A stretch of DNA of 64,000 nucleotides from Limnochorda pilosa (GCF_001544015.1 NZ_AP014924.1:2604001-2668000), one strand, 5' to 3'. Counted from the stretch's first letter, positions 15,946 to 28,281 are shown. Numbers and translations: made by a program. The notes: generated by a model not told the origin, from the letters alone.

Positions 15946-16020
15946 GCCCCTGTAGCTCAACGGTCAGAGCGGGCGCCTTATAAGCGCCTGATCCTGGTTC
16001 GATTCCAGGCAGGGGCACCA
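15946..16020 (+). tRNA. tRNA-Ile, anticodon UAU
   Basis: 75 bases including an encoded CCA. The cloverleaf folds fully: acceptor GCCCCTG/CAGGGGC, D stem GCTC/GAGC, anticodon stem GGCGC/GCGCC with loop CTTATAA, and T stem CCTGG/CCAGG with loop TTCGATT. The anticodon is therefore 5'-UAU-3', reading the AUA isoleucine codon directly. Most bacteria instead read AUA with a CAU-anticodon tRNA modified to lysidine by TilS, so this is a rare type. The usual tRNA-Ile(GAU) is in the rRNA operon at 37957-38033. Confidence 0.93.
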
Positions 16021-16043
16021 CGCGTCGCTGATGGGATCGGACC

Positions 16044-17147
16044 CTACTCGAGGAAGTCCTTCAGCTTCTTGCTGCGGCTGGGATGGCGCAGCTTGCGGAG
16101 GGCCTTGGCTTCGATCTGGCGGATCCTCTCCCGGGTGACGCCGAAGACCTGTCCCACTTCCTCCAGGGTGCGGGCGCGCCCGTCGTCCAGGCCGAAGCGG
16201 AGACGCAGTACCTTCTCCTCCCGGGGGGTGAGGGTGTCGAGGACGCCCTCGAGCTGCTCCCGGAGCATGGTGAAAGACGCGGCTTCGGCAGGCGCAGGCG
16301 CCTCCTGGTCCTCGATGAAGTCGCCCAGGTGGCTGTCTTCCTCCTCGCCGATGGGCGTCTCCAGTGAGACGGGCTCCTGGGCCATCTTCTGGATCTCCCG
16401 CACCCGCTCGGGCGACATCTCCATGTGCTCGGCGATCTCTTCCGCGGTGGGCTCCCGGCCCAGCTCCTGCAGCAGGTTGCGGGAGACCCGCATCAGCTTG
16501 TTGATGGTCTCCACCATGTGGACCGGGATGCGGATGGTCCGGGCCTGGTCCGCGATGGCGCGGGTGATCGCCTGGCGGATCCACCAGGTCGCGTACGTGC
16601 TGAACTTGAACCCCTTCCGGTACTCGAACTTCTCCACAGCTTTGATAAGGCCCAGGTTCCCCTCCTGGATCAGGTCCAGGAAGGGCATGCCCCGCCCCAC
16701 GTACCGCTTGGCGATGCTCACCACCAGCCGGAGGTTCGCCTCGGCCAGCTTCCGCTTGGCCAGCTCGTCGCCCTTCTCGATCCGCTTGGCGAGCTCGATC
16801 TCCTCCTCGGCCGTCAGGAGGGGTACCCGGCCGATCTCCTTCAGGTACATGCGGACCGGGTCGTCGAGCCCCACGCCCTCGGGAACGCTCAGGTCGATGT
16901 TCTCGGGCGAGTCGGGCGCGCCGTCCTCTTCGGGCTGGGCGGCTTCCTCGTCCTCGGGCGCATCGGGCACCACGCGAATCCCCTGCTCGGCGAATCGTTC
17001 ATAGATCTCATCGATCTGCTCGGGGGCCAGATCCACGTGCTGGAGCGCGTCCATGATCTCCTCGTAGTTGAGGCTGCCCGCCTCCTTGCCGCGCTTGATC
17101 AGCGCCTGGACGCTCTCCAGTTGAAGGATCTCGTTCGTCTGGGACAT
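16044..17147 (-). CDS. sigA: RNA polymerase housekeeping sigma factor (sigma A/RpoD)
   Basis: 367 residues, the compact Bacillota length. An N-terminal region 1.1-like part and an acidic linker (about 62-85) are followed by region 1.2 ([16 protein letters not shown], about 96-111), region 2 ([19 protein letters not shown]; then [17 protein letters not shown], about 182-198, which reads the -10), region 3, and region 4.2 ([19 protein letters not shown], about 335-353), which reads the -35. It directs RNA polymerase to the TTGACA/TATAAT promoters seen at several places here. The ATG at 17147 follows GGGGGGAGACCCG. It is downstream of dnaG with a 99-base gap, the conserved macromolecular-synthesis order, and converges on the tRNA-Ile(UAU) gene. 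Confidence 0.98.
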   Translation of the reverse strand: MSQTNEILQLESVQALIKRGKEAGSLNYEEIMDALQHVDLAPEQIDEIYERFAEQGIRVVPDAPEDEEAAQPEEDGAPDSPENIDLSVPEGVGLDDPVRMYLKEIGRVPLLTAEEEIELAKRIEKGDELAKRKLAEANLRLVVSIAKRYVGRGMPFLDLIQEGNLGLIKAVEKFEYRKGFKFSTYATWWIRQAITRAIADQARTIRIPVHMVETINKLMRVSRNLLQELGREPTAEEIAEHMEMSPERVREIQKMAQEPVSLETPIGEEEDSHLGDFIEDQEAPAPAEAASFTMLREQLEGVLDTLTPREEKVLRLRFGLDDGRARTLEEVGQVFGVTRERIRQIEAKALRKLRHPSRSKKLKDFLE

Positions 17148-17246
17148 CGGGTCTCCCCCCTTTCCTGGCCCGGCTCCCTGCTGGGCCCCACCGGGGCGGC
17201 GTCGTACCGCACTTCCCAGCCCCACCGGTCCCACCGTGCCCGGCCC

Positions 17247-19244
17247 TCATGCCCGCTGCCTTCCGGCACGGGCGCCCCCTGGGCGCGCCCCTCGGGCACG
17301 AACCTTATGGTACCGCATCAGCAGCCCGTTTAGCCTTTCCAGCGCCCTAACCCCGTCTTCGTCGGATGCCGCCAATTCCCTTTCAATGGTTCGCAACTCC
17401 AGGAGCCCGCGGAAGCGCCCCATCTCCTCCACGAGCTCCGTCACCTCCAGCGCGGCGGCGACCGGGCTGAGGACCCCTGCCGGGGGCTCGGGCACCGGCA
17501 TGCGCGCCAGCACCCGGGCAGCCGGCTCGCCTGCCTCCATGGCGGCCTGGAGCGCCGTCGCCCAATCGGCCAGCCCGGGGCCCACGAAGAGCGGGTGCCC
17601 GAGGGTGCGCTCCAGCACGGGCAAGAGGCCGTGATCACGCTCCAACCGCCGGGCCAGCTCCCACTCGAGGCGCTGCCACCGGCTCACAGCTTGACGTTGC
17701 AACCGGGGAGACTTCGAGGGCCGTTCCCTAGAAGTATGATGCGCGATCGGCGAATGATTCCTGCCGGGTACCCTTGGGCCGGGGTCGCCTTCCGCGCCCC
17801 GAGGGCCGCCGGCCTCGCGCCGGCTGCCTGGGTGGGACCCCCGCGGCCCGGGGACCACATCCGCGGTCCGCTGCGCCCCTGCCAGGTACCGCTCCAGCTC
17901 CGCCGCAACGGCGGACGCCGAAACCCCAATGTCGTTCGCCACCCGTTCGACATATCCTTCCCGAGCCACACGGTTTTCTACTCGCGCCAGGACCGGCAAG
18001 ACGCGGGTCACGGCCCGGGCTTTCCCCTCCACCGTGGTGGGCTCCTCCCCGGCCAGGATCCGAACCAGGAGGAACTCCACCAGGGGAAGGGCCCCTTCGG
18101 CCACCCGGCGGAACGCGGCCGGGCCCCCACGCCGGACGAGGCTGTCGGGATCCTCGCCCTCGGGCAGCGTGGCCACCCGCACCGAGACCCCGTGACGGGC
18201 CAGGATCTCCAGGCCCCGCAGCGTGGCCCGGTCACCCGCGGCGTCGCCGTCGTAGGCGATCACCGCCCGATCCGCATACCGGCGCAGCAGGGCGGCCTGA
18301 TCCTCAGTGAGGCTGGTACCGAGGGAGGCGACGGCCTGGGTGAAGCCCGCCTGATGAAGGGCGATGGCGTCCATGTACCCCTCCACCACCAGGGCCTCCG
18401 TGCTGGGGGCCGCTTCCGTGAGCGGGTGCCCTACGGGCCCGGGCCCCGGTGCCTGGCCCCGCCCGGCCGATCGCAGCACCGGCCCTGCCACGTCCAGCGC
18501 GTAGAGGATCCGCCCCTTGTGGAAGAGCGGGCTCTCGGGGCTGTTGAGGTACTTGGGACCCTGGGCCTCGCCCAGGAGCCTGCCGCCGAACCCGATCACC
18601 TGGCCCGAGGCGTCCCGGATGGGAAAGATGAGCCGGTCCCGGAAGCGCTCGTAGGGCCCCCGCTGGCCCTCGAGCACCAGGCCCAGCACGTGCGCATCCT
18701 CGAGCAGGCTATTCCGCCTGGACGAGGGTTGCTCCGCGAGCATGCGCAGCAACCCGCCGTCGCCCGGGGCATACCCCAGGCCGAAGCGCTCCACCACCTC
18801 CGAGGCCATGCCCCGTCGCTCCAGGTAGGCGCGGGCCCGGTTTCCGGCCGGTCCGGCCAGTTGGACCCGGAAGTAGCGGAGGGCCAGGTCGTTCAGCGCC
18901 ACCAGGCGGGCCCGCTCCGCGGCCCGGCGCCGGGCGTCGGCCGAGGGGGCCAGGTCTTCCTCGGGCACGCCCACCCGGCGGGCGAGGCGCCGCACCGCCT
19001 CGGGGAAGTCGATGCCTTCCCGCATCATAAGAAAGCGAAAGACGTCCCCCCCGGCCCCGCACCCGAAGCAGTGGAAGAACTGCCCCTCGGAGCTGACCGA
19101 GAACGACGGCGTCCTCTCCTGGTGGAAGGGGCAGAGGCCGATGAGGTTCCGGCCCTGCCGCCGGAGCTCGACGTGGTCCGCGATGACCTCGACGATGTCG
19201 GCCCGGCGGCGGATCTCTTCCACGGCCTCCTGGTTCCAGGGCAC
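17247..19244 (-). CDS. dnaG: DNA primase
   Basis: 665 residues. Order: zinc-ribbon domain with CPFH (38-41) and CFGC (59-62), RNA-polymerase/TOPRIM core with [16 protein letters not shown] and AYDGDAAGD, and a C-terminal helicase-binding domain after a low-complexity G/P/R-rich linker (about 455-525). It makes RNA primers for replication with DnaB. An upstream in-frame GTG (19256) lies inside the Shine-Dalgarno sequence GAGGTGA. The GTG at 19244, 7 bases after that site, is the better start and gives [20 protein letters not shown]. Just upstream is the end of ppdK, whose reading frame fails to stop and overlaps the first ~540 bases of dnaG. Confidence 0.96.
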   Translation of the reverse strand: MPWNQEAVEEIRRRADIVEVIADHVELRRQGRNLIGLCPFHQERTPSFSVSSEGQFFHCFGCGAGGDVFRFLMMREGIDFPEAVRRLARRVGVPEEDLAPSADARRRAAERARLVALNDLALRYFRVQLAGPAGNRARAYLERRGMASEVVERFGLGYAPGDGGLLRMLAEQPSSRRNSLLEDAHVLGLVLEGQRGPYERFRDRLIFPIRDASGQVIGFGGRLLGEAQGPKYLNSPESPLFHKGRILYALDVAGPVLRSAGRGQAPGPGPVGHPLTEAAPSTEALVVEGYMDAIALHQAGFTQAVASLGTSLTEDQAALLRRYADRAVIAYDGDAAGDRATLRGLEILARHGVSVRVATLPEGEDPDSLVRRGGPAAFRRVAEGALPLVEFLLVRILAGEEPTTVEGKARAVTRVLPVLARVENRVAREGYVERVANDIGVSASAVAAELERYLAGAQRTADVVPGPRGSHPGSRREAGGPRGAEGDPGPRVPGRNHSPIAHHTSRERPSKSPRLQRQAVSRWQRLEWELARRLERDHGLLPVLERTLGHPLFVGPGLADWATALQAAMEAGEPAARVLARMPVPEPPAGVLSPVAAALEVTELVEEMGRFRGLLELRTIERELAASDEDGVRALERLNGLLMRYHKVRARGARPGGARAGRQRA

Positions 19245-19252
19245 GGCAGACG

Positions 19253-21900
<2,648 letters not shown>

Positions 21901-22218
21901 GCCCCCTCATGCAGTAGGCGCTCGAGCAGCATGGGTAAGCGGCGCCTCCCTTCACCGGCCCGTGCCGGTCCAGGCGCCTGCTTTCAGAAGAAGGGTCCCC
22001 AAAGGGTTCGGCTCCCCTGCGTGCCCGTTCTTGCACGGTGCTTCGCCACCTGGACAAGGCATCCTGCCGGCCGGGGAGCGCCGGGAAGGAGTCGGGACAT
22101 TCCGGCTACTCCTCGGGACGCCACGCGTCCCACTTCACCGGCTCCCACCGGGCGGTCCGGCCCGAGGCCCGGGCCGCCCAGCCGGCCGCGGGCCTCCCCG
22201 CCTGCTCCACCCCGCCCG
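21901..22218. other. Intergenic region glyS-ppdK with no recognised feature
   Basis: 318 bases between the ppdK start and the glyS stop, both genes on the minus strand. It must hold the ppdK promoter if ppdK is not cotranscribed with glyS. A TTGTCC (minus strand) near 22058 has no convincing -10. A short repeat GGCGCC...GGCGCC brackets a GC hairpin around 21941-21979. I see no riboswitch or small gene. Confidence 0.5.
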
Positions 22219-24324
22219 CTACGCCTCCACCACCCGTCGCCAGTCGCAGACCTGGTCGAAGAAGGCGGTCATCTGACCCAGCAGGTTCAGTCGGTTGGCC
22301 TGGAGCTCGGGCTCGGGGGCCATCACCAGGACCTCGTCGAAGAAGCGGTCCACCAGCGGCCGCAAGGAGGCCATGGCTTCCAGGGCCGGGCCGTAGCTGC
22401 GGGCCGCCAGGAGCGGCGTCACCTCCCGCCGGGTCTCCCCGAAGGCCCGGGCGAGCTCGCGCTCGGCCGGGTCCTGCAGAAGCTCCGGGACCACCTCTCC
22501 GGGTACGGCGCCTGCCTTCCCCTTGGACCGGGCCTGGGCCACCAGGTTGGCCACCCGGCCGAAGGCGGTGCGCACCGCGTCGAAGCTCTCGCCCCCGGCC
22601 CAGCGCTGGAACGCCTCGAGCCGGGCCAGCACCTCGGGCACCTGCTCGAAGCGGGCCGACAGCACCGCATCGACCAGGTCGTAGCGGTAGCCCCGCTCCA
22701 GGAGCACGCCCCGCATCCGCTGGCGCAGGAAGTCGAGGATCTCGGCCTCCAGGGCGTCGATGCGCTCCAGGCCGAGACCTTCGACGCGCGGCCCGTACCC
22801 TTCCAGAGCCCGGCGCACCAGGCGGGGCAGGGCCAGATCGAGGCCGCGGGCCTCCAGGATCGCCAGGATCCCCAGGGCGGCCCGCCGGACCCCGTAAGGA
22901 TCCTGCGAGCCCGTGGGCGTGAGCCCGGCCACGAAGGCGCCGGCCAGGCTGTCCGCCCGGTCGGCCACGGCCAGGAGCGCGCCGGGGCGCGTCTCGGGCA
23001 GGGGCTCCCCCGCCCCCCGGGGCCGGTACTGCTCCTCCAGGGCCACGGCCACGGGCTCGGGCTCCCCCTGGGCCCGGGCGTACTCCCGGCCCATGACGCC
23101 CTGGAGCTCTGGGAACTCGTAGACCATGTGGGTGACCAGGTCCGCCTTGCTCAGGTGGGCCGCCCGGAGGAAGTGGGCCTGCTCCTCCTCAGGGAGGTCC
23201 AGCGCCGCAGCCAGGCCCTGGGCCAGCGCCTCGAGGCGGGCGGTCTTCTCCAGGAAGCTTCCCAGGCCGCCGTGGAAGCTCATGCCTGCGAGCTCCGCCA
23301 CCCGCTCTTCCAGCGACCGCTCCAGGTCCTCCCGGTAGAAGAAGGCCGCATCGGCCAGGCGGGCCTTCAGCACCCGCTCGTGCCCCCGCACGATGACGGC
23401 GGCCTCGCCGGGGTCACCGTTGGACACGGCCACGAACCGGTTCTGGAGACGCCCGTCGGGCCCCGCCACCGGGAAGTACCGCTGGTGGGCCTCCATGGGG
23501 GTCACCAGGACAGGGTCCGGCAGCTCCAGGTACGCCTCGGGGAAGTGCCCTTCCAGCGCCGAGGGCCACTCTACCAGCCCTGCCACCTCGTCCAGCAGGC
23601 CCTCCCGGGCCAGGAGCCGCCCGCCGGCCCGGGCGGCCACCGCCTCCGCCTGGCGGCGCACCTCCTCCCGGCGCTCCTGGGGATCGGCCAGCACCCGCCG
23701 CTCCCGCAGCCGCTCCAGGTACGAGGCGGCGTCCACCTCCACGACTCCCGGGGCCAGCAGCCGGTGACCCCGGCTGGCCGTTCCCGCGCGCAGGCCGGCC
23801 GCCTCCACGGGCAAGGGCCGCCCGTCGAGGACGGCCACCAGCCAGCGGATGGGCCGGGCGAAGCGAAGCCCGCTCTGGTCCCACCGCATGCTCTTGGGAA
23901 AGCGCAGCCGCTCCACCAGGCCCCGCAGCAGCTCGGGAAGGACCTGGCCCGCCTCCACGGAGGGCTCCTCCACCCGGGCGAAGACGTACTCCCCCTGGTC
24001 GGTCTGGCGGCGGACCAGCGCGTCCGCCGTCACGCCCCGGGATCGGGCGAAGCCCTCGGCCGCCCGGGTGGGCCTGCCCTCCGCGTCGAAGGCGGCCGCC
24101 GCGGCCGGGCCTCGCACCTCGGTCACCCGGGGCGCCTGGCGGTCGGCTAGACCTGCGACCACCAGGGCCAGCCGGCGCGGGGAGCCGTACGCACGGACCT
24201 CGCCCACCCGGAGCCGGGCGTCGGAGAGGGCCCGCTCGGCCTCGTGCCGCAGGGTCTCCAGGGCCGGCTGGATGAAGCTCGCCGGGAGCTCCTCGCACCC
24301 GATCTCGAAGAGGAGGTCGGCCAT
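22219..24324 (-). CDS. glyS: Glycine-tRNA ligase beta subunit
   Basis: 701 residues, normal for bacterial GlyS. Starts [22 protein letters not shown], the hallmark of the subunit, then GSPRRLALVVAGLA, RFPKSMRW and MEAHQRYFPV, and ends with the DALR anticodon-binding region. It charges tRNA-Gly as an alpha2beta2 enzyme with GlyQ. The frame runs open upstream through glyQ in another register, but the ATG at 24324 has GGAGGTGA upstream and overlaps the glyQ stop by one base (TGATG). Expression is set by the glycine T-box before glyQ. Confidence 0.98.
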   Translation of the reverse strand: MADLLFEIGCEELPASFIQPALETLRHEAERALSDARLRVGEVRAYGSPRRLALVVAGLADRQAPRVTEVRGPAAAAAFDAEGRPTRAAEGFARSRGVTADALVRRQTDQGEYVFARVEEPSVEAGQVLPELLRGLVERLRFPKSMRWDQSGLRFARPIRWLVAVLDGRPLPVEAAGLRAGTASRGHRLLAPGVVEVDAASYLERLRERRVLADPQERREEVRRQAEAVAARAGGRLLAREGLLDEVAGLVEWPSALEGHFPEAYLELPDPVLVTPMEAHQRYFPVAGPDGRLQNRFVAVSNGDPGEAAVIVRGHERVLKARLADAAFFYREDLERSLEERVAELAGMSFHGGLGSFLEKTARLEALAQGLAAALDLPEEEQAHFLRAAHLSKADLVTHMVYEFPELQGVMGREYARAQGEPEPVAVALEEQYRPRGAGEPLPETRPGALLAVADRADSLAGAFVAGLTPTGSQDPYGVRRAALGILAILEARGLDLALPRLVRRALEGYGPRVEGLGLERIDALEAEILDFLRQRMRGVLLERGYRYDLVDAVLSARFEQVPEVLARLEAFQRWAGGESFDAVRTAFGRVANLVAQARSKGKAGAVPGEVVPELLQDPAERELARAFGETRREVTPLLAARSYGPALEAMASLRPLVDRFFDEVLVMAPEPELQANRLNLLGQMTAFFDQVCDWRRVVEA

Positions 24325-25280
24325 CAGCCCCTCACCTCCGCGTGACCGGCGACGGCCGCCGGGGACAGGGCGGTTTCGGCTTCCCCGGGGGCTGAGGGAG
24401 CGCCGCCCTGCGCCTCTCTCAAGAGGGGGAAGCCCAGCTCCCGGCGATGCTCCAGGTAGCGCTGGGCCGTGCGCCGGGCCAGCTCTCGCACCCGGCCGAT
24501 CATGGCCGCCCGCTCGGTCACGCCCAGGGCACCTCGGGCGTCCAGCAGGCCGAAGGTGTGCGAGCACTTGAGCACGTAGTCGTAGGCCGGCTGCACCACT
24601 CCGGCCCCCAGCAGGCGCACCGCCTCGCGCTCGAAGTCGTCGAAGTGGCGCCGCAGGAGGGCGCGGTCCGAGAGCTCGAAGTTGAAGCGGGAGTAATGGA
24701 CCTCGTTGGCGTGGAAGAGCTCGCCGTACCGGATCCCCCGGGTCCACTCCAGGTCGAAGACGTTGTCGACCCCCTGCAGGTACATGGCGATGCGCTCCAG
24801 GCCGTAGGTGATCTCCGCTGAGATGGGCTCCAGGTCCACGCCGCCCACCTGCTGGAAGTAGGTGAACTGGGTCACCTCCATCCCGTCCAGCCAAACCTCC
24901 CAGCCCAGGCCCCAGGCGCCCAGGGTGGGCTGCTCCCAGTCGTCCTCCACGAAGCGGACGTCGTGGCGGGCGGGCTCGATCCCCAACGCCTGCAGGCTCT
25001 TCAGGTAGAGGTCCAGCACGTCGGCCGGCGCCGGCTTGAGGATCACCTGGTACTGGTAGTAGTGCTGCAAGCGGTTGGGGTTCTCGCCGTAGCGGCCGTC
25101 GGTGGGCCGCCGGGAGGGCTGGACGTACGCGGTCCGCCACGGCTCGGGGCCCAGCACCCGCAGGAAGGTGGCCGGGTGCATGGTGCCCGCCCCCACCTCC
25201 ATGTCGTACGGTTGCTGCACGATGCACCCCTGATCCGCCCAGTAGCGGTTCAGGGCGAAGATCATCTCCTGAAGCTGCAT
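24324..25280 (-). CDS. glyQ: Glycine-tRNA ligase alpha subunit
   Basis: 318 residues with the strongly conserved GlyQ sequence: [59 protein letters not shown] and [14 protein letters not shown]. It is the catalytic subunit and pairs with GlyS. The ATG at 25280 follows GGGAGGATTCGGGA. The T-box leader and promoter at 25323-25594 precede it, so transcription continues only when tRNA-Gly is uncharged. Confidence 0.98.
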   Translation of the reverse strand: MQLQEMIFALNRYWADQGCIVQQPYDMEVGAGTMHPATFLRVLGPEPWRTAYVQPSRRPTDGRYGENPNRLQHYYQYQVILKPAPADVLDLYLKSLQALGIEPARHDVRFVEDDWEQPTLGAWGLGWEVWLDGMEVTQFTYFQQVGGVDLEPISAEITYGLERIAMYLQGVDNVFDLEWTRGIRYGELFHANEVHYSRFNFELSDRALLRRHFDDFEREAVRLLGAGVVQPAYDYVLKCSHTFGLLDARGALGVTERAAMIGRVRELARRTAQRYLEHRRELGFPLLREAQGGAPSAPGEAETALSPAAVAGHAEVRG

Positions 25281-25322
25281 TCCCGAATCCTCCCATCGCC
25301 GCCGGCTGGGCCGGGCAGGAAA

Positions 25323-25362
25323 CAGAAAAAGAGACCTCGCCCACTCAGGGACGGAAGGTCTC
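25323..25362 (-). terminator. T-box-controlled terminator before glyQ
   Basis: Stem GAGACCT (25331-25337) with AGGTCTC (25356-25362), followed on the minus strand by a T-run (T5 then CTG). The 5' arm overlaps the end of the T-box antiterminator core, as expected for mutually exclusive structures. Confidence 0.85.
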
Positions 25363-25506
25363 CGCGGTCCCACCCTGATTGGCCCGCCGGTGCGGGCCCG
25401 CTCCTTTTTCGGGCTCGGAAGTGCCCTCGCAAGGCCCTCCCCCCGGCTTCCACCCGCCCGGGGTCGCTACGTGGAGAGCAATCCTGCGATTGGCTCCCTC
25501 ATCGCC
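25323..25506 (-). ncRNA. T-box riboswitch, glycine specifier (glyQS leader)
   Basis: On the minus strand the antiterminator core is AGGGTGGGACCGCGG (about 25361-25375), followed by a terminator. Upstream, a stem-I start resembling GATGAGGGAG (about 25496-25505) and the specifier-loop context GCGAGGGCACTTCCGAGCC place the specifier GGC (glycine) at 25423-25425. The context matches the pheS leader at the equivalent position. T-boxes bind the cognate tRNA and let transcription pass the terminator when the tRNA is uncharged. Confidence 0.9.
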
Positions 25507-25588
25507 CCACCCGGCCGCGCGGGCCGGGTCTTGCTTGTCGGTTCGGGGCTCACCGGCCTGCCTGCGCCGCCGGGCCCTCGGTGCGGAC

Positions 25589-25594
25589 ATTATA
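25589..25594 (-). promoter_or_regulatory. Promoter (-10) of the glyQS transcription unit
   Basis: TATAAT on the minus strand, preceded by TGG so that it is an extended -10. No good -35 is visible upstream, which an extended -10 can tolerate. It lies about 85 bases before stem I of the T-box. Confidence 0.7.
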
Positions 25595-25635
25595 CCACAG
25601 CGCCCCGGCGGCCGGTAGCCCCGGATCGCCCGGGA

Positions 25636-26055
25636 TCAGTCGACCTCCACGGGGACCAGCCGGCTGCGGCTCCCCTTGGTGGAGGGCTCCTTCCGCTCCA
25701 CCTCGATGCTGCAGCGGCCCACCAGGCAAGCCGCGGCGGCCAGGGCCGAAAGGCGCGGCAACAGCAGCGCGGAGGCGACGCCGGCGGTCACCGGGAAGTC
25801 CAGCAGGACCCGGTCCTCGCGCCGGATCCGCACGCGGGTGATGTTGCCCTGGCGGATCAGGTCCACGAGGCGGTCCCAGGCGGCGCGGCCTCGAGCCTCC
25901 CAGCGCATGGCCGCGCCTTCCTCCTTCTGCCGGTTCTCGAAGCGCACCAAGGCCTCCACCACGTCGCCCCCGGCCTCGTCCAGGAGCTGCTTGGCTTCCG
26001 CGTATCCCAGGCCCGTGCGCTGCCGGAGGATGTCAATCCGGTCCAGCTCGTCCAT
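25636..26055 (-). CDS. DUF4342 protein with N-terminal UBA/TS-N-like motif
   Basis: 139 residues. The first ~45 (RIDILRQRTGLGYAEAKQLL, then DEAGGDVVEALV) form a UBA/TS-N-like three-helix motif as in EF-Ts and NAC proteins. The rest (about 60-125: GNITRVRIRREDRVLLDFPV followed by a hydrophobic alanine-leucine segment) matches the DUF4342 pattern. The function is unknown. The ATG at 26055 has AAGGAGGAGA upstream and overlaps the 3' end of recO by 23 bases. The recO-DUF4342-glyQS order suggests cotranscription with recO; the glyQS promoter lies just downstream of its stop. Confidence 0.8.
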   Translation of the reverse strand: MDELDRIDILRQRTGLGYAEAKQLLDEAGGDVVEALVRFENRQKEEGAAMRWEARGRAAWDRLVDLIRQGNITRVRIRREDRVLLDFPVTAGVASALLLPRLSALAAAACLVGRCSIEVERKEPSTKGSRSRLVPVEVD

Positions 26056-26821
26056 GGGTCTCCTCCTTCCAGGGGGCGAGCTCCAGGCTTTCCAGGAAGG
26101 CCCTTGCCTTGAGCGGCCCCTCCACTCGGGCGTCCAGCAGGTCTTTCAACGCGTCCCGTACCTCCCGGCCGGTTCCCGCCGCGAACCGCAGGACGCCGGC
26201 CCGGGCGGCTGAGAGGCTCCGCAGCCTCCGAAGGCTTTCGACGCTGCCGGGCGAGAGCCGGCGCACCGGGCGGGAGGTCGCGCACTCCGGGCAGAGGAGC
26301 CCGCCCTCCGAGCCGTTCAGGCCCCACCCCGGCCCCGGCTGCCACGCCCGTCCACACCCCAGGCAGCCGTCGAGTTGGGGCTGGTAGCCCAGGTGATCCA
26401 GGAGCGCCAGCTCCAGGTAGCGCGCCAGCCCGAAGGGATCAGCGCCGGCGTCCATCTGCCGCAGCACCTGGAGCACCAGGAAGAAGACGGGCTCGTCGGC
26501 CTCCCGCTCCTCCACCATCCGGTCCACCAGCTCGCACGCGTAGCTGGCGTAGGCCATCCGTTCCAGATCCTCCCGCAGGTTGCGGAGCGACTCGCGGATC
26601 TCTCCCTGGCTCAGGGTTTCGAGGTCGCTCCGGCCGCGTACCAGCAGGTAGGACCCGTAGGTGAAGAGCTGGGTGGGACCCATGAGCCGGCTGCGGGTGC
26701 GCCGCACGCCCCGGGCTGCCGCCCGCACCTTCCCCTCGGACCGGGTGAGGAGGGTCACGATGCGGTCCGCCTCGCCGAACGCCTGGCTGCGGAGCACGAC
26801 GCCCTCGGCGTGGTAGATCAC
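26033..26821 (-). CDS. recO: DNA repair protein RecO
   Basis: 262 residues: N-terminal OB fold (YHAEGVVLRSQAFGEADRIV), helical middle part and a zinc site (CLGCG near 155-159 and CPEC near 178-181). RecO helps load RecA on single-stranded DNA with RecR in gap repair. The start is GTG at 26821. A 20-codon open frame with its own strong ribosome site ends on this GTG (GTGA overlap; see 26818-26880), so recO translation may be coupled to it. Downstream it overlaps the DUF4342 gene. Confidence 0.95.
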   Translation of the reverse strand: MIYHAEGVVLRSQAFGEADRIVTLLTRSEGKVRAAARGVRRTRSRLMGPTQLFTYGSYLLVRGRSDLETLSQGEIRESLRNLREDLERMAYASYACELVDRMVEEREADEPVFFLVLQVLRQMDAGADPFGLARYLELALLDHLGYQPQLDGCLGCGRAWQPGPGWGLNGSEGGLLCPECATSRPVRRLSPGSVESLRRLRSLSAARAGVLRFAAGTGREVRDALKDLLDARVEGPLKARAFLESLELAPWKEETHGRAGPD

Positions 26822-26880
26822 GCAGCGCCTCCGCCTCTGGTGGCTAACGTGCGCCCCGCTGCACGAGCGTATGCCGGCAT
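26818..26880 (-). CDS. Candidate 20-residue leader peptide coupled to recO
   Basis: The ATG at 26880 has AAGGAG 8 bases upstream, one of the better ribosome sites in the area. The frame runs 20 codons, begins MPAYARAAG, is rich in Ala, Arg and Gly, and its TGA overlaps the recO GTG start (GTGA). No homology is recognised. It could be a translated leader that delivers ribosomes to recO, or chance. Confidence 0.35.
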   Translation of the reverse strand: MPAYARAAGRTLATRGGGAA

Positions 26881-26920
26881 CTTGCTCTCTCCTTGGGCCG
26901 CTCCCCGGGTGCCACCGGGC

Positions 26921-27145
26921 TCACCGCCGAAAGATGAGGTTGAGGAGGAGGGTGAGCACCAGGCTGGCGATCAGGGAGCTGGCCAGCGGCACGTAGAGGC
27001 TGAAGCCGCCCCTGCGCACCACGATGTCGCCGGGAAGGCGACCGATGCCCGGGAGGCGCTCCGCCAGGAGGAGCACGCCGCCCAGGACCACCAGTATCAG
27101 GCCGAAGAGGATGAGCGTGCGCCCGAATGGGCCAAGCTCCGGCAA
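26921..27145 (-). CDS. DUF2905 small membrane protein
   Basis: 74 residues with two hydrophobic segments (about 10-27 and 50-70) around a loop with GIGRLPGDIVVRRGGFSLYVP, the DUF2905 signature. The function is unknown; in many Bacillota it lies next to ruvB, as here. The start is TTG at 27145 after a GGGGGGAAAA run. It has its own promoter (27166-27194) although ruvB is only 68 bases upstream. Confidence 0.85.
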   Translation of the reverse strand: MPELGPFGRTLILFGLILVVLGGVLLLAERLPGIGRLPGDIVVRRGGFSLYVPLASSLIASLVLTLLLNLIFRR

Positions 27146-27165
27146 GGCTTTTCCCCCCGCCCTTC

Positions 27166-27194
27166 AGTATACCAGGTTCCGGAGCCCCGGTCAC
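27166..27194 (-). promoter_or_regulatory. Promoter of the DUF2905 gene
   Basis: Minus strand: GTGACC (27189-27194), 17-base spacer, TATACT (27166-27171) preceded by TGG (extended -10). The predicted 5' leader is only about 14 bases. Confidence 0.65.
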
Positions 27195-27213
27195 GAAAAG
27201 GGGGAAGCGCTGC

Positions 27214-28281
27214 TTACGGAAAGAGGGCGCCCTGCTCTCCGGCCGCGGCCTTCCCCTGGGACCCGGGAACCCTGCCCAGGTGGGCGTAGGCCGCCGCCGT
27301 CGCCACCCGCCCCCGGGGGGTGCGCTGCAGCAGGCCCTTCTGCATCAGGAAGGGCTCGTAGACGTCCTCCAGCGTCTCCACGTCCTCGCTCACCGCGGCC
27401 GCCAGGGTCTCCACGCCCACGGGCCCACCCTCGAAGAGGTCGATGATGGCCGCCAGGACCCTCCGGTCGTTTCGATCGAGCCCGGCCTCGTCCACGTCCA
27501 GCAGGGCCAGGGCTTCCCGCGCCATGGGGGCGGTGATGCGCCCTTGGCCGCGCACCTGGGCCACGTCCCGCACGCGGCGCAGCAGCCGCAGCGCCACCCG
27601 CGGCGTGCCTCGCGAGCGGCCCGCGAGCTCCGCCAGACCGCCCGGGTCCGCCTCGACCCCCAGGGCCGCCGCAGCCCGCTCTAGAATCTCCTGCAGCTCC
27701 TGGGGGGAGTAATACTCCAGCCGCCCCAGGACGCCGAAGCGGTCCCGCAGGGGCGAGGTGAGCATACCCTGGCGGGTGGTGGCTCCCACCAGGGTGAAGG
27801 GGGGCAGCTCCAGTCGGACCGATCGGGCCGCCGGCCCCTGGCCGATGACGATGTCGACGGCCCCGTCCTCCATGGCCGGGTAGAGGACCTCCTCCACCGG
27901 CCGGCTGAGGCGGTGGATCTCGTCAATGAAGAGCACGTCCCGGGGCTCCAGGTTGGTGAGGATGGCGATCAGGTCGCCCTGGCGCTCAATGGCGGGCCCG
28001 CTGGTGACGCGGATGCCGACCCCCAGCTCGTTGGCCACGATGTTGGCCAGGGTGGTCTTGCCCAGCCCCGGCGGCCCCGAGAAGAGCACGTGGTCCAGCG
28101 CCTCACCCCGCTGGCGGGCGGCCTCGATGAAGATGGCCAGGTTCTCCTTCACCCGCTTCTGGCCCACGTAGGCGGCCAGGGTGCGGGGGCGGAGCACCTG
28201 GTCCAGCTCGGCCTCGCCCGCGCCGGCCTCGGCCTCAAGCAGCCGGTCGCGCCGGATCGGCCCTCCTGGTTCATGCGCCAT
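27214..28281 (-). CDS. ruvB: Holliday junction branch-migration ATPase RuvB
   Basis: 355 residues. AAA+ ATPase with Walker [14 protein letters not shown], Walker B FIDEIHRL, sensor region [18 protein letters not shown], and C-terminal winged helix ([17 protein letters not shown]). With RuvA it drives branch migration of Holliday junctions. The ATG at 28281 lies inside the 3' end of ruvA (11-base overlap). The ruvC-ruvA-ruvB order is complete and tightly overlapped. Confidence 0.98.
   Translation of the reverse strand: MAHEPGGPIRRDRLLEAEAGAGEAELDQVLRPRTLAAYVGQKRVKENLAIFIEAARQRGEALDHVLFSGPPGLGKTTLANIVANELGVGIRVTSGPAIERQGDLIAILTNLEPRDVLFIDEIHRLSRPVEEVLYPAMEDGAVDIVIGQGPAARSVRLELPPFTLVGATTRQGMLTSPLRDRFGVLGRLEYYSPQELQEILERAAAALGVEADPGGLAELAGRSRGTPRVALRLLRRVRDVAQVRGQGRITAPMAREALALLDVDEAGLDRNDRRVLAAIIDLFEGGPVGVETLAAAVSEDVETLEDVYEPFLMQKGLLQRTPRGRVATAAAYAHLGRVPGSQGKAAAGEQGALFP

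Noticed and set aside
21901-22218. A riboswitch upstream of ppdK
   Set aside because: Only GC-rich hairpins are visible; no conserved riboswitch core could be recognised.
24325-25344. N-terminal extension of glyS
   Set aside because: It lies wholly inside glyQ in another frame; [14 protein letters not shown] at 24324 is the true GlyS start.
25400-25420. T-run on the plus strand near 25407 as an intrinsic terminator
   Set aside because: It lies inside the minus-strand T-box leader, and no plus-strand gene ends nearby.
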